In this document: in pieces, positions 24,057 to 36,884 of the stretch
Numbering within the stretch: position 1 is the first letter of the stretch
How the letters are laid out: every line of letters begins with the position of its first letter
NCBI GenBank assembly: GCA_018907035.1
Contig: JACCIC010000227.1
Span: 145,001-209,000, forward strand
DNA: 64,000 bases
Origin: Sycobia sp. Sy_11
Taxonomy: Eukaryota > Arthropoda > Insecta > Hymenoptera > Epichrysomallidae
Direction of reading: 5' to 3'
Position numbers and translations under genes: made by a program
The notes under the pieces: generated by a model
The model's input: the letters and a program-made list of their open reading frames with translations, nothing else
Databases searched by the model: none
Told to the model about the DNA's origin: nothing

Positions 24057-25872
24057 TTTAATAATGGAAAGTTAAGAAAAATCAATTTATTGCGTAGAAT
24101 AAATCGCAAATATATTATTTTTCTTTATCAGTGTTAATCTTATTTTACTCTTATCCTTGATATAACTACTTTATACGATACAGATTTCTGAGAAGCCAGA
24201 ATATAAAGAATCCTGTCAATAAAAGAGGTCTAATATTAGTCTGATTTCTAAATAAATGGCAATGCAAATTAGTGATTAAAAGAATTGAATTTAATATAGG
24301 TAAATAATTAATCGACGGTACACTTTTTAAAGGCGAAGATAAAAGTAATCATATAATAAAAATAATGAAAATTTAATAGTAATATAATAAAAACCGAAAT
24401 CCCATAATGAACGCAAAGACCACAATCGTGTTGCTGTAACGAGTACACGAATTGGTGCGGGCCTATTTTAGCCTATAAATATAATTGGCCTGACGTTGCA
24501 GTTTGCCGAAGTATCGCTGGACTCGTGCCTGCCTTTCAGCGCCCCCCCCCCCCATCCAACCGCACTAAAGTTCCAGGAAGCGGGGCACGGCGCTCGTCCG
24601 GCCGGACAGGCCGCAGGTGATGATGCTCTTTTCTTGCGTTATTAAAACGCCGAGCGCCGTCGCGGTGAAACGGGTCCGCGAACGTTCGCGCGATGATATA
24701 CGAGCGGCGGACGGGCGGCACTCCTCCCGAACCGAGAGAACTTCGCGCGTATATTACGTCGCGAGGGATGTCGTATGCCGGCGGGGCTGCGGGCGCTTAA
24801 AAGGCGTCCAATTTTTCGGAGAAGCGAAGAAGTGTCGTTTCTCAAAATTTCGCTATATACATACATATTTGGCATTCCTTTTTATATACCTTGATTTTAT
24901 ATTTAGGATTAACATTTTAAAGCTAGAATTTCTAATAAATTGTTTATTGATGAATTTAATAGATATCCACAAGCACGTAATTTCACATTATAAAAAAAAC
25001 CATCGAAAAGATGGTTCTCTCCTGTTAGATGTCTCCTATTTTTCTCTAATAATTTCTTCATATTACGATAAGATTTTCATTGTTCTAACCGCTTTCCAAT
25101 TTCGACCGCATCGTTCAGTATAGCTTTACGGCTACTGTAATACCAATACAATTTTACTTTTATTTAGGAAATCACATAGTATCGTCCATTTCGCAAAAAT
25201 TACACTATCTATATGAATATGTTTAGTTTTATTACGCAATCGCTCAGTCATTCGTTATCTATTTTTCAAATTAATAAAAAAGTGTTTTTCAAGCGCTTAT
25301 TATTGTGAAAAGCAATTATATTTTCATATAAGTCTTATAAATTTGTGAAAATGAATTAAAAACCTATCTACAAGTTAAAAATTTGTGAATTCGGTCCGAT
25401 ATGACAATGGCAATTAAGAATTCAAGAGATAGCAAAATCCAAAGATCCTCGAAAAATTCATAGGCTTTCGTCAGAGAAGACATTTATAAGTATCATAAAG
25501 GTACAAGTAGTTGAAGTAAATGAAAAACTTCGTTCATAATTATCTTATTAAGTCAAATTTCAAAGCCCTAGAAAGGTTAGCGTCGGAAGGATGACGAGAC
25601 TTTGCTTAGAATTTTGAGAAAATTTGATATAAATTTATTTATATTATTTTCCTAGAATTATTATATGAATTAATTAGTGACTTTATGAAGAATTCGAATG
25701 TTGTTGTTCATGAGACAGTGATCATGCCGATGTATTGATTTTATGTAAGGTAATGCAATGAATATGTTTATTTAGATTATTTAAATTAATCTAATAATTT
25801 GTTTATTAAACATATATGATAATATTTCATGCCAGGCATAAATTTCTATTAAACATTGCCATTTTTAGGCAA
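24057..25872. other. non-coding DNA with one CpG island
   Basis: AT-rich apart from the island at 24430-24850. An open frame of 168 codons (24617-25123) runs from the island into AT-rich DNA. It has no recognisable domain and its composition changes abruptly halfway, so I do not call it. Confidence 0.5.
24430..24850 (+). promoter_or_regulatory. CpG island with TATA-like box; candidate promoter
   Basis: A strongly CpG-rich island. CCTATAAATA at 24472-24481 resembles a TATA box. A TTGCAGTTT initiator-like site follows at about 24496-24504, in the expected 25-30 bp range. A donor-like CCGCAG/GTGATG at 24611-24621 could end a non-coding first exon of about 115 bp. A run of 12 C lies at 24542-24553. 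The arrangement parallels the island at 18.0 kb. Confidence 0.25.
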
Positions 25873-26833
25873 GAAAAAGCTATTTCAATGAAAATTTGAT
25901 ACGCAATGTGAAAAACGTGGAAACAATTATTTCGTTACAAATTAGTACGAAGGTTAGTAAACACTGAATTATTAGGAAATTAAATTAACGTAGACGCATA
26001 ATACGAAATGCCTTTAACATTGAAAGCAGCAAAAAAAACTTGTAAATATTAAAATATCCTTGCCTCGAGGATTATATAAGTAGCTTAATTAAATAATGAG
26101 CTACGATTTGGCAGTATTTCTGCGCAGCGTTGTTCCGCAGCTAATTTTTCTGCTCTCGTCAGACTACCAAAGCTTAATATAAATCAAATACATTGTTTGC
26201 AAACTATATAATATCGATTAAACGTTCCTATTGTTGAAAAATGTTTTCATTACTTTAAATTAGTAGAGAAAGTAATTGTTATTGAAAATATGTACTTTCA
26301 TCTCATATCATAAAAGTTTTATCCTGGATTTAATACTAATTTAATGTAGAAGCTTTCGGTTTTTCAACACCCTTACAAAGGAATTGTAATGTAGTATATT
26401 GTACTAAATTGAGGAGCGTTTAATTTCACTGCATAAAATCTGAGGAAATTGATCGAATTCAAAATTCTCTGAATGCGTAGACGAAAGCTAGAATCTTATT
26501 CGAGATATTGCGCATCCGGAAAAATGAAAAACTTATCCTAATAATATCGTATTATATTAAAAGCTTTAAGAGAGAGTTTTCTCTCTTTTATCCCCTGCTT
26601 AAATCTCCCTGAACATTTCCTCTCCCAAGTTCGCATATTACCGCGACTTTTCTTGAATGTTAGCTTCTGTCAGCAAGTGCATATTCGGATATACAGCTGA
26701 TATCGATCGGGTTATAGCTCCAAGGGAGGATGCTCTCGCCATTTATTTAGAAGTCTCGTTTACGAGTAAAACCTCCACTGCCTGCTCAATCTGGAGCTGA
26801 AAGCCGGTATCCAGCTCCAGTCTTGGGGTAAGC
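25873..26833. repeat. duplicated 961 bp unit, copy 1
   Basis: Nearly identical to 32098-33059, in the same orientation and 6.2 kb away. By eye the central part (about 25965-26820) differs only by one base in an A-run. About six substitutions fall in the first 75 bp and a few at the last positions. The unit contains two perfect hairpins: AAGAGAGA/TCTCTCTT with a 4 nt loop (26568-26587), and CTGGAGCTG/CAGCTCCAG with a 12 nt loop (26791-26820). It ends at a GGTAAGC. No open frame of note, no terminal repeats and no poly(A) tail were seen, so it does not look like a standard transposon. Confidence 0.95.
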
Positions 26834-28429
26834 TGTGCGTTTATGCTTCGTTCTTTTTTCTTTAAAATCAATATTATATATATTATTATTCAAGTATAAG
26901 CTTTCTTGGAATTAAGTACACTCATACATTCATCTATCTCAGTCCCTTTAAATGGTCACATAAAGTTTTTAATTTTCGAGATTAATCAGATGATTGGAAA
27001 ATAACTATTCTCATGCAATTATAGTGACGAATACTGCCAGTTTTCGAGTATCCAGTAACGAGGTTGTTTAAAATTTCTGTCTTAACTTTTTCTACTATAT
27101 AGAGCGATCGCCAAGACTTCTTCGTAAAGTCCTCCCTTAAATTCACATTATAAGCACATTTATTAGTTACACTCAAGGCCGAGAAAATCAGATGATAGCT
27201 TTATCTTTCGGTTATAATTCCGGCCTAGTTTCTCTTATCAATTTTCACTGCTTTCATTGCCCATCCAATCGGTCGACACAGTCAAACGACCCTTTTCGCT
27301 CGCTGGAGCTCAAACATTTCTCCCAAAGTATAAAGCTTCTATATAATTGAAATTATACTACGGCGAAAGAGCAGTCTTTTATTTATTAACCGGCAAAATG
27401 ATCCGTGCCCGATATTCGACCTATGATCGGTCTTTTCTGATTCTTCTAGAACGTACACAAATGCTTCATTGTCTCATATCATAATCAATTCAAAGATTTC
27501 AACCCTTTAAGACTTTACATTTCAGTTGTTACGGAGATATCTCAGTAAAATCTGACCACAATAGTGCCGCGTAACATGACAAGTTTTGACTGGGATATTT
27601 CATAATATAACAATTTTTAATCTTCAGCGGTGAAAAATGATTTTTTAGCAAGTTTTCTATCACTATAAACAATTATTATTTATCTGATAGTTATGGTAAT
27701 AGTGAAAATTACGATTATATGCTGTCTGTACACGTCTCTATGTCCACGGTATCAAGCCGAAGCCTCGCTGTTTTATAATAAAACTATTAAATTCGTAATC
27801 CATCACATTTAGATATTTATTGTCTAGTAGATCTTAACAAAATAAAACATTTCTTGTTTATAATGCAGAATATAAATGAACGCCTGAGTAAAAAAAATCC
27901 TGAGGTGTCTTGATCGACATCGTTGTTATTTTTTTCTATTTCGAATTCAATGTAAATATTTTTAACGTGTAGAAGTTAAACAGGATTCAACATACTTTAA
28001 AATTTCAGTTTGCCGTGAAATTATGAGGCAATAAATTAAAATATTTAAGCGAATAGTTCATTCAAATGTAAAAGTTTTTATTTACGGTAATTAAATTTGA
28101 CAGACGCATAAATTTAACTGAAATGTATCCGACAAAGGATTCCGGCGCGATAAAACTCATTTACTTGTTGGTTGAAAAAAGTAAGATTTAAAAAACTACA
28201 ATTTTTTTATGCAAACATTTTAATCTGAAGAATGGCTAATAAATAATTTTCATACTTTCATATCGCAATGAAAATAATTTCATAATTCCGCGGGTATGCA
28301 TATAATGCCCTTTTAATGCTACCGCTGTCTTTGCGCTAAAGCCGCACCTCAAGTAAAACAATACTGAATGCAATTCTCAATTTCAATATTCAATTTTACG
28401 CATTAACGGTTTTTACCGCTCGAATGATT

Positions 28430-29110
28430 TACCCGCCCGCGCCATCGAGGAAATCCTTTGATGCTTATATGCGCTTTTATTTTTTCGAAATATGCTGGGA
28501 GAGTCGCGCGAACTCCGGGTAATTTACGCCTCCTCTCGTAAAATGAAGCACTGTGCTGAACTACGCCCCATGGTACTTCGCTTATTCTAGTAGTAATTTA
28601 ATATCTGTGTGTACATATGTGTATAGGTACATTTACACGCGTATATACGTATACACTCGGACGTTCGGCTCCTCGGCGCGTCGGAGGGTATATACGCGTA
28701 AAATGCACTCTTTGAATCGAGCCGTCGCGCTGCGTCGCCTCGCCTTTCGCAATGTGACAGACGACAATAAACAGACATATAGGTGAGTCTGTCGCGCGAA
28801 ATCCCGGTCGGAATGCCGCGCGGCCGACGAACATCCGGGGAATGCATCCGCAGGCGCGCGCCACGTACCGCGCTGGGCCCCGCCACCGGGACACGAGGGC
28901 ACGTCTTGGACGTGCGCCAACGGCAAGTATCCGATGGTCCCGTGGCCAATATATATAAATGAGCGCATGAGGCGACACTTGCACCGCGTCAGCTATGCGT
29001 GTCTCGACCCTGCTTATACATGAATATAGGCTCGTGCGGCTGTCCGGCATATTCCACCCGTTGACGCGAAAGCGCACTACCCGTGCATGCCGATATCCCA
29101 CCCAATATCC
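28430..29110. promoter_or_regulatory. CpG-rich island
   Basis: A GC- and CpG-rich block of about 0.7 kb with many CG dinucleotides, next to a (TA)n(GA)n array. An antisense frame of 220 codons (28598-29260) begins inside the microsatellite and overlaps others in different frames, with no known domain. Candidate promoter, untranslated exon or enhancer. Confidence 0.25.
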
Positions 29111-29136
29111 GTCGGCTACGTGAGCTTGGTTAGATG

Positions 29137-29251
<115 letters not shown>

Positions 29252-30178
29252 CACTAACAATTCTTCTTAATAAAGCTTAGAATTTACTCATAATTGCAAC
29301 AAGAACTTAATCAATAAATAACGTGCACTCGTGTCCGCTCTAAATAATAAGTAAAATAGAAATATTTTTAATTCTTTAATTCAGTAGTTTAATATTAAAA
29401 AAAATCCATAAATATACAACACGCGTTGGAAAAAATTGATTAAATCGAAATAAACCTTTGTCCAATAAAATCACCGAGACAAGTAGGATAAGAAGCTAAC
29501 AAAGATATTGATCAATTGAACTTGTTATTTATGAAAGAGTAAAATTATAATTTATTAACAATGTCTATAATATCAATAATCTGTAATATGTTAAACTTAA
29601 TGTTTTTAAGATTAATGTCGCCAAATGATGTTCTGATCGCAAAATTATTTAATATAAAATTTTTTTAAAAGAAAATGTATGCATACAATTAATTAGGTGA
29701 AAACTGAATAGTATTTTAATATAGCATTAGTTGATCTTATTATCAAGACATTATTTTAATTGGAAATAATAATTGTTGAAAAAAGGCAGCATCCAAGACC
29801 CATGTAAGCCGCAATGTACTCTAAAAAGGCTCTATCTAATTAAATCGATTTCATAAACATTCATAAACATATTTATGAGTAAAATCTGGAAATTAATATA
29901 TTATATTATAAGTGTAATATGAACTTCGTCGTCGACGCGGGAATAGATTAATGTTAAAAATTACAAGTTAATGTAAAAATTACTTTAAGTATATGCGTAT
30001 AGTTCTATAATGGTACTATGAATATTTATTATACAATCGCAGTAGTTATAATGATTTATTTCATATTCAATATTTTATATTTAATAGCTTTAGTTTTAAT
30101 TAAGAACATAAATAAATTATAGATTTATGTCTATAATGTAATATCAGCAGTTTATTAGTTAACTTTGTTAAATCATAA

Positions 30179-30182
<4 letters not shown>

Positions 30183-30219
<37 letters not shown>

Positions 30220-30223
30220 ATAT
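30183..30223. repeat. (TA)n microsatellite
   Basis: TA array with a CATG interruption near 30213. Confidence 0.93.
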
Positions 30224-32097
30224 GAAAAATTGACCGTGAAAATTCCTATCTGGTCATATTGCATATCTTTACTTAGTGATCAAAAGAAGTGACAAAATTA
30301 TACCACATTAGACTACGTCCTGTGATCTCCCGCACTTTTCCTAAGCCATGTAAACGAACGACGGAGAAAATATAAGAATATACATGCACGCTATATCGAT
30401 ATGTCGATAACTGTGCAACTGTGTAGTGAAATTACAGCTATTTGGAATCAGCGATGCGTTAAGCTGAAATACTAATTGCAATACGGAACAGGACTTAGTT
30501 AGCATAAAATTTATTGATAATTTTTCCTAATTTTTAGACCGGCATTTATACGAGAATTTGTTAAATATTGAGACTTGACCGGAGAACACGTGAAAAATGT
30601 CAAAGATCAGCTTCCTATTCTGTTTTATATTGATTTTTTTCCACTGATTGTCTTACAGAATTACTTTGGAAAAGATAATATTTAATTAACTAAATATGAA
30701 TAAACCAAAGTGCAATAATTACTAAAAGAAATTTTAATCAAAGAATATTATGAATAATTAAAACAGATAATTCTTGACATTTCGATTATAATATTAATTT
30801 TAATTTTGAACGTATCTATTTAGAAAATTAAAAGATGTTATAATATAAAAATATTTTTTTTATTAACTTTGTAAGTTTTAATGTCTAAAATATTATAAAA
30901 ATATAAGCTGATATATAATATTTAAAATATAATATTTAAAAATATTATATCAGTATCATGCATAGTTTCTAAATGTAGCTTTTATAAAGGTGTGTTTAAT
31001 GTATAATTTAAAATTCAATTTCATAAATATTTATCACAGAATTTTTCGACGACAGGTTGATTAAAGAAGTATTTTAAAAGTCAAAGAAACAATTTTTAAT
31101 AATTAGTTTTAAGAATTAATTTCCATAAAAAATTTGCTTTTTTAAAAAAATATTGTAAATAGGACGTTCTTATACATTCTTTTATTTTTTAGGTTAATCG
31201 TCTTTATTAAAATACGGTATAATTTATCAGAAGATCACATGGGAAACTAAACTTAATCGGATAAAACTTATTTAGCCTTATTTTCCTGTAGTTGAAATCC
31301 AAACATTATCAAATAAGACAAAAAGTAATTAATAAATATTAATAAATATTAATTAATATTATTACTATAAGATCAATAAAAAAATATTTGTTAATTAATA
31401 AATATTGCCTATAAATTTTCAAAAAAAAAAAAAAAGAATATTTATAATTGGAGCATCTCTTTGATTTATTTTTATTTTTAAATTTATTGTATAACATACT
31501 ATTATATTTACAATAGTTTAAAAAAAAAATCTTCAAACTCACCTAATATACTCTAGTATTATAGCTTACTTAAAATAAGAGAAAATGATAGATACGGAGA
31601 TATACGGATCAAATATGCATACCGTAATTATACATGAGTACACATATTTCGGTTTTAGTGCTCGACTATTATCGAGGATATATGTCGAGGTGTATCAACT
31701 TGTATAGCACACGCTTTGTAGCCCAATAGTATTCCACTGACACAGGGATCATCATACTTCCCATCCAATAGATCAGCTTCTATCTGGTGCATTAACCTCA
31801 TGAAATCACAAATCAGAGGTTTTAATTTAGATTTACTAACACATTACTATTTAGCAAAAGACAACCAAACTACCTCCATTGCCTAACTTTACCGAATATT
31901 CTCGAACCACTACGGTTCACCTTGAGGGACTAAACTCTGTATTGTTAATAAATAATTCAATGTGCGCATTTTAAGTAGCATATTAATTTCTCAATATTGC
32001 AATTATTCTCATAGCTTGTGAAATTCAAATAATATGCTTGAATTATAGATATATTTGTGTAATATTTAAAGAAGCATATACCGTGATACTAAGCGTG

Positions 32098-33059
32098 GAA
32101 AAAGTTATTTCAAGGAAAATTTGATACGCAATGTGGAAAACGTGGAAACAATTATTTCATTACAAATTAGTACGAAGGTAAGTAAACATTGAATTATTAG
32201 GAAATTAAATTAACGTAGACGCATAATACGAAATGCCTTTAACATTGAAAGCAGCAAAAAAAAACTTGTAAATATTAAAATATCCTTGCCTCGAGGATTA
32301 TATAAGTAGCTTAATTAAATAATGAGCTACGATTTGGCAGTATTTCTGCGCAGCGTTGTTCCGCAGCTAATTTTTCTGCTCTCGTCAGACTACCAAAGCT
32401 TAATATAAATCAAATACATTGTTTGCAAACTATATAATATCGATTAAACGTTCCTATTGTTGAAAAATGTTTTCATTACTTTAAATTAGTAGAGAAAGTA
32501 ATTGTTATTGAAAATATGTACTTTCATCTCATATCATAAAAGTTTTATCCTGGATTTAATACTAATTTAATGTAGAAGCTTTCGGTTTTTCAACACCCTT
32601 ACAAAGGAATTGTAATGTAGTATATTGTACTAAATTGAGGAGCGTTTAATTTCACTGCATAAAATCTGAGGAAATTGATCGAATTCAAAATTCTCTGAAT
32701 GCGTAGACGAAAGCTAGAATCTTATTCGAGATATTGCGCATCCGGAAAAATGAAAAACTTATCCTAATAATATCGTATTATATTAAAAGCTTTAAGAGAG
32801 AGTTTTCTCTCTTTTATCCCCTGCTTAAATCTCCCTGAACATTTCCTCTCCCAAGTTCGCATATTACCGCGACTTTTCTTGAATGTTAGCTTCTGTCAGC
32901 AAGTGCATATTCGGATATACAGCTGATATCGATCGGGTTATAGCTCCAAGGGAGGATGCTCTCGCCATTTATTTAGAAGTCTCGTTTACGAGTAAAACCT
33001 CCACTGCCTGCTCAATCTGGAGCTGAAAGCCGGTATCCAGCTCCAGTCTCTGGGTAAGC
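32098..33059. repeat. duplicated 961 bp unit, copy 2
   Basis: Direct repeat of 25873-26833 (one extra A in a homopolymer). The hairpins are conserved, the second at 33017-33046. The flanks differ completely: copy 2 continues into GCCGTACCGAGGGAAGG. The high identity means either a recent duplication, recent gene conversion, or an assembly duplication. Confidence 0.95.
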
Positions 33060-34103
33060 CGTACCGAGGGAAGGCGCACTCTTTTCGAAATTCGTTTATT
33101 GAAAACTCTTATCCGGCAAAGGGATGAGAAAAATCGAAGAGAAGAGGAACTGTAAAAAAAATGAAGATGAAAAACAAGAAGAATAATGTGCATTAGGTTC
33201 AGAAAGCTTTAAATACTTTTAAGATTTTTATTTGTAAATTTTTATTTTACTTTTTTTATTAGTGCAAAAAATGCTTAAAAGCTCATCGATTCTGTAAGAT
33301 TCTTGTGGCGTTGCACAGTATCTTCGTCGAGACTATGCCATAAGATACGCGTTGAAAAAGGTGTTTTTGTTTATTTAGTTCCTTTTACTGACTCAAACCT
33401 CAGCTTCAAACTTCCAGCTGTGAAGGTAATGTGCCTGCATGATTTAACTCTTGAGAAACTACGTAAATGTTTGCTTTACCGGGGTCTCTGTATCTGTATA
33501 TATATGAAACGGATAATGTGTTTTTTGTAATGCAACATTTTCTTCTGATTTCAATGTAAATTCATTAAATGCGGCTGCGTTTTAGTAGCGAGGTCCAGTA
33601 GTGAGGCAGTTAACAACAATGTTTCTCAATTATGAAAAATTAGAGAGTGCTAACTATTACTAGGGATACTTCGTCAGTAACGGTAGAAGATATTAATTAT
33701 TAAAGGTGATAAATAATCGAAAATAAGCTTCTTCATATCAAATGTATTCTATAGAACGTGTGAACTAAGCTGAAATATTGCAAAAATAAAAATCGATCAA
33801 CTGCTTAGCGTTAGACTCGACGCTGGTATCTGATATGTAGCTTTCTTTATGATCTAATACTAGTCTAATGATATATGCTTGCTAGACTGAAATATATCGT
33901 AATGTCGTTCTATACAAATATTTTCAAAAATAGACCACTATATGATCCTAAGAAAGGCACTTGCAGAGATTGTTGATATTTTCGTGTTCGAGTATTACTG
34001 ATCAGTTTTATTTTCGGGTGTTTCGAAAAACACCATAAAAGGTGCTTTTGTAATAATTTTTTTGTTTTACATATTAAGAATAATTTTCAACAACCGTTTA
34101 TAT

Positions 34104-34106
<3 letters not shown>

Positions 34107-34144
<38 letters not shown>

Positions 34145-34157
34145 CATTTATTATTTT

Positions 34158-34192
<35 letters not shown>
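34107..34192. repeat. two adjacent (TA)n microsatellites
   Basis: TA arrays at 34107-34142 and 34160-34192, separated by an 18 bp AT-rich spacer. Confidence 0.93.
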
Positions 34193-34194
<2 letters not shown>

Positions 34195-35083
34195 TAGGTT
34201 ATATAAATATACTTTATAGTGTATTATATTTATTTTATTGACTTTAAGTACATACAACTATAGAGAACTTTCCATTTATCTGTCTCATTTTTACTATCCA
34301 CACCTATCTATCACCATCTTTCTCTTCTTCCCGTTCTTTTTCGCTATCTGACTCGCTCAGTATGAGTACAATCATTGATTTTTAAGAGCGTTCTCACGTA
34401 ATGGCGTTGGTCGTCGGCGTTCGACCGGAAATAGAATGTAGTCTGTAATTATCGGGCATCAGAAGCGCGGCAAGATTATTCACATCCGAGATGCTATTAC
34501 GGGAAAAGTAAATACTACTTTCATAAACAAATTCATTCAATTAAAAATAAAGCCCGGTGTAGCAGAAATATTATATATTATAAGGATAAGTTTTGCTATC
34601 ATTGTCGACTATGAGATGGTTTCAACGTTCTGAAGAGGTTCGTGGTTAGAAATTAAAAGTAGAAAAAAATAGTTTGATAAATTTGATTTTGCTCTATGTA
34701 CAGATTCTATAGGAGAAGAAAAAATCGGTATCCAATAATTTTGACAAGATTAACGACTACCTGCGTTGTTAATTTTGAAAAATGGTTCAAATATCGTTTT
34801 ATTTCATACCGATTAATACTATAAATCTATCAAGTCAGCATTCGATACTAACAAGGACACTTCACCGCAGAATTTTTACCTGATCATGACAAATCAGTTT
34901 AAAATGATAAAAAAATTAATGCAAATTTTTATTTTATTCAAATGAACCTTATATTCTATTATTTTTATGTAAAGCCTGCATTAAAAAGCATTTTTTTATT
35001 ATGATCACTATATAAATAATGTAATCATTGATATTCAATCTAAAAATATCTTCGACACTTCCATAATAATTTTTCTGGTTTTG

Positions 35084-35086
<3 letters not shown>

Positions 35087-35128
<42 letters not shown>
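35087..35128. repeat. (TA)n microsatellite
   Basis: TA array of about 42 bp. Confidence 0.93.
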
Positions 35129-35129
<1 letters not shown>

Positions 35130-35351
35130 TTATTAATATAATTATATAGTAGAGCAATATTTGATTTAATTTATTAAATATGTTATTTGTCTGGCTCAAA
35201 AAGCCAGTTTTAGTTTGTTCCTTCTTCTTTCACATATAAAACATGAATATTAATATGCTTAATATATTATAAGCATTTTAACTTTAGATGTTAAAGTTAA
35301 TATGTACAAATAAATAAAATATATACTGTAAAGGCTGTGAACGTATATTGA

Positions 35352-35900
35352 AAATACAATTTTATTGCTTTATGGTCATATAAAGATTATAGACAAAATA
35401 ATTTACAGATAGTAAGAGATACTTTCATTAATATTGGATATACAATTGAATTGATTAATAATTTAATTGTTGAGAGATTGTTTGACATTTATAATACCGA
35501 AAATAGACATAATGCGCGCGTTGATGTTAACAGAGGCAAAATTATTTTCTTATCATATGTTCGAGGATTATCTGAAAAAATTAAAAGAAATTTTCGGAAA
35601 TATAACATTCAAATTTTCTTTAAAAATAGCAATAATTTAAGTAAGTTGTTTAACAATTGCAAAGATAGGGATGATTTATGTTTAAAATCTCGAATTGTTT
35701 ACAGGATTAATTGTATGGATTGTAAAAAATACTACATTGGACAATCAAATAGATATTTAAAAAAGAGGATTTATGAACATAAATATAGTTTACGTAGCTC
35801 ACATATTACTTCCGGTTTAAAGGAGCATTGTTTAAAATTTTTATATTCTTTTGATTTTGTGAATGTGGATATTTTAGAACATGGTATTAATAATAAGTAG
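35352..35900 (+). pseudogene. Penelope-like polyprotein fragment, linker and GIY-YIG endonuclease domain
   Basis: This open stretch of 183 codons follows an in-frame stop at 35349-35351 and ends at the TAG at 35898-35900. The first half matches the region after the reverse transcriptase thumb of Penelope-like elements (INNLIVERLFDIYN, LSYVRGLSEKIKRNFRKYNI, LSKLFNNCKDRDD). The endonuclease follows with RIVYRINCMDCKKYYIGQSN and RYLKKRIYEHK. The paired cysteines (CMDC) before YYIGQ are typical of the Penelope GIY-YIG type. In intact elements this nuclease nicks target DNA for retrotransposition. Here there is no reverse transcriptase, the start is not genuine, and the frame shifts after 35900, so it is a fragment. 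Family known; activity not expected. Confidence 0.88.
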
Positions 35901-36111
35901 AAAACGTAGAGTCTTGAAAGTATTCACATTTCCAAGAATCAAAATAATGTGAATTTAATGTTAGAGTCTAGTAAATTGGACAACATTTATCTTTCCTCAT
36001 TAAATTGATTGGATTTGAACAATTTGTGTAGAGGGGGATTTGATAGTTGATTTACTAAATTTGGTACTGGGGATAAGGTATATATAGATTAGAGTATAAA
36101 GTTTAGTATAA

Positions 36112-36150
36112 TCCCTGATGAGGAGCCGTAGCGAACTCGAAGCGTTGGAC
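36112..36150 (+). ncRNA. hammerhead ribozyme motif, core slightly decayed
   Basis: CTGATGA is at 36115-36121 and the second core block reads GAAG at 36139-36142, where GAAA is expected. The GAG (36123-36125) / CTC (36136-36138) stem II is kept. Stem I is TCC (36112-36114) with GGA (36147-36149). The changed base is the one that pairs across helix III. A G-U pair is possible there, but activity is probably reduced or lost. It lies 0.2 kb after the GIY-YIG frame, at the same place as the motif in the 23.7 kb copy. Confidence 0.6.
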
Positions 36151-36626
36151 TACGTCTTCAATTAGGTAAGGGTGTTGGGGACAGTCAGACTGCACTTTAC
36201 TAACATAAAAAATTTTTCAGCTAAGATTTTTATTTCCAGATTAATCTACGGGGGTGATTTTATACAAGGACATTCTGACTGTCATTATAATTTTTAATTT
36301 TTATTTTTTATTTTTATTATTTTTGCATATTGATGTATTAATATTAATATAAATATATACTGATATTATTACGTATTATTCTCGATTTATTTAATTAGAC
36401 TGTAAGACCAATGAAAATATTTATTAATTTGTATATAAGCAGTCGATAAAAGCACTATTAAAGTATTAGAGATATTCCTTTAACATGCGTCTGGCTATGT
36501 TCGCATATCACTACTTAAACAGATAACATAGTTATCAGAATTTTTTCGGGTTGATTTTCTCAAGTGTCATTATTACAGTAGTAAACCAGCAATCTCGACG
36601 TTGGTCAAGACAATACTTACTTAGTA

Positions 36627-36628
<2 letters not shown>

Positions 36629-36662
<34 letters not shown>
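36629..36662. repeat. (TA)n microsatellite
   Basis: TA array of about 34 bp. Confidence 0.93.
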
Positions 36663-36665
<3 letters not shown>

Positions 36666-36833
36666 TTCTTGCGATCCTCACAGCTATCAAATGTTCATGT
36701 CGAAACAACAATCGATTATATTATTTTATAGATTTAATGTCATATTCATTAGGTTTTTCAAGAAGTGGCTGGATAATCAGTCTGGCATCATATTTCAATA
36801 TATTAGATTCTTAGCAATAGCTATTTATTTTAC

Positions 36834-36836
<3 letters not shown>

Positions 36837-36882
<46 letters not shown>
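36837..36882. repeat. (TA)n microsatellite
   Basis: TA array of about 46 bp. Confidence 0.93.

Positions 36883-36884
<2 letters not shown>

Larger units (their letters stand above)
33060..35351. other. AT-rich non-coding DNA
   Basis: No gene recognised. Holds (TA)n arrays at 34107-34192 and 35087-35128. Confidence 0.6.
35352..36466 (+). mobile_element. Penelope-like retroelement, 5'-truncated, with GIY-YIG endonuclease and hammerhead
   Basis: The 3' part of a Penelope-like element on the + strand. It has a 183-codon frame ending in a GIY-YIG domain (35352-35900), then a frame-shifted C-terminal remnant (VNLMLESSKLDN near 35950). A hammerhead motif follows at 36112-36150, and the 3' region it shares with the copy at 23705-24056 ends near ATTAAAGTATT at 36466. 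The reverse transcriptase that should precede the endonuclease is missing, so the copy is dead on arrival. The (TA)n tract at 35087-35128 lies upstream. Confidence 0.85.

Noticed and set aside
24617..25123. 168-codon open frame on the + strand
   Set aside because: It starts at a GTG in a CpG island and runs into unrelated AT-rich DNA with an abrupt change in residue composition. Typical chance frame.
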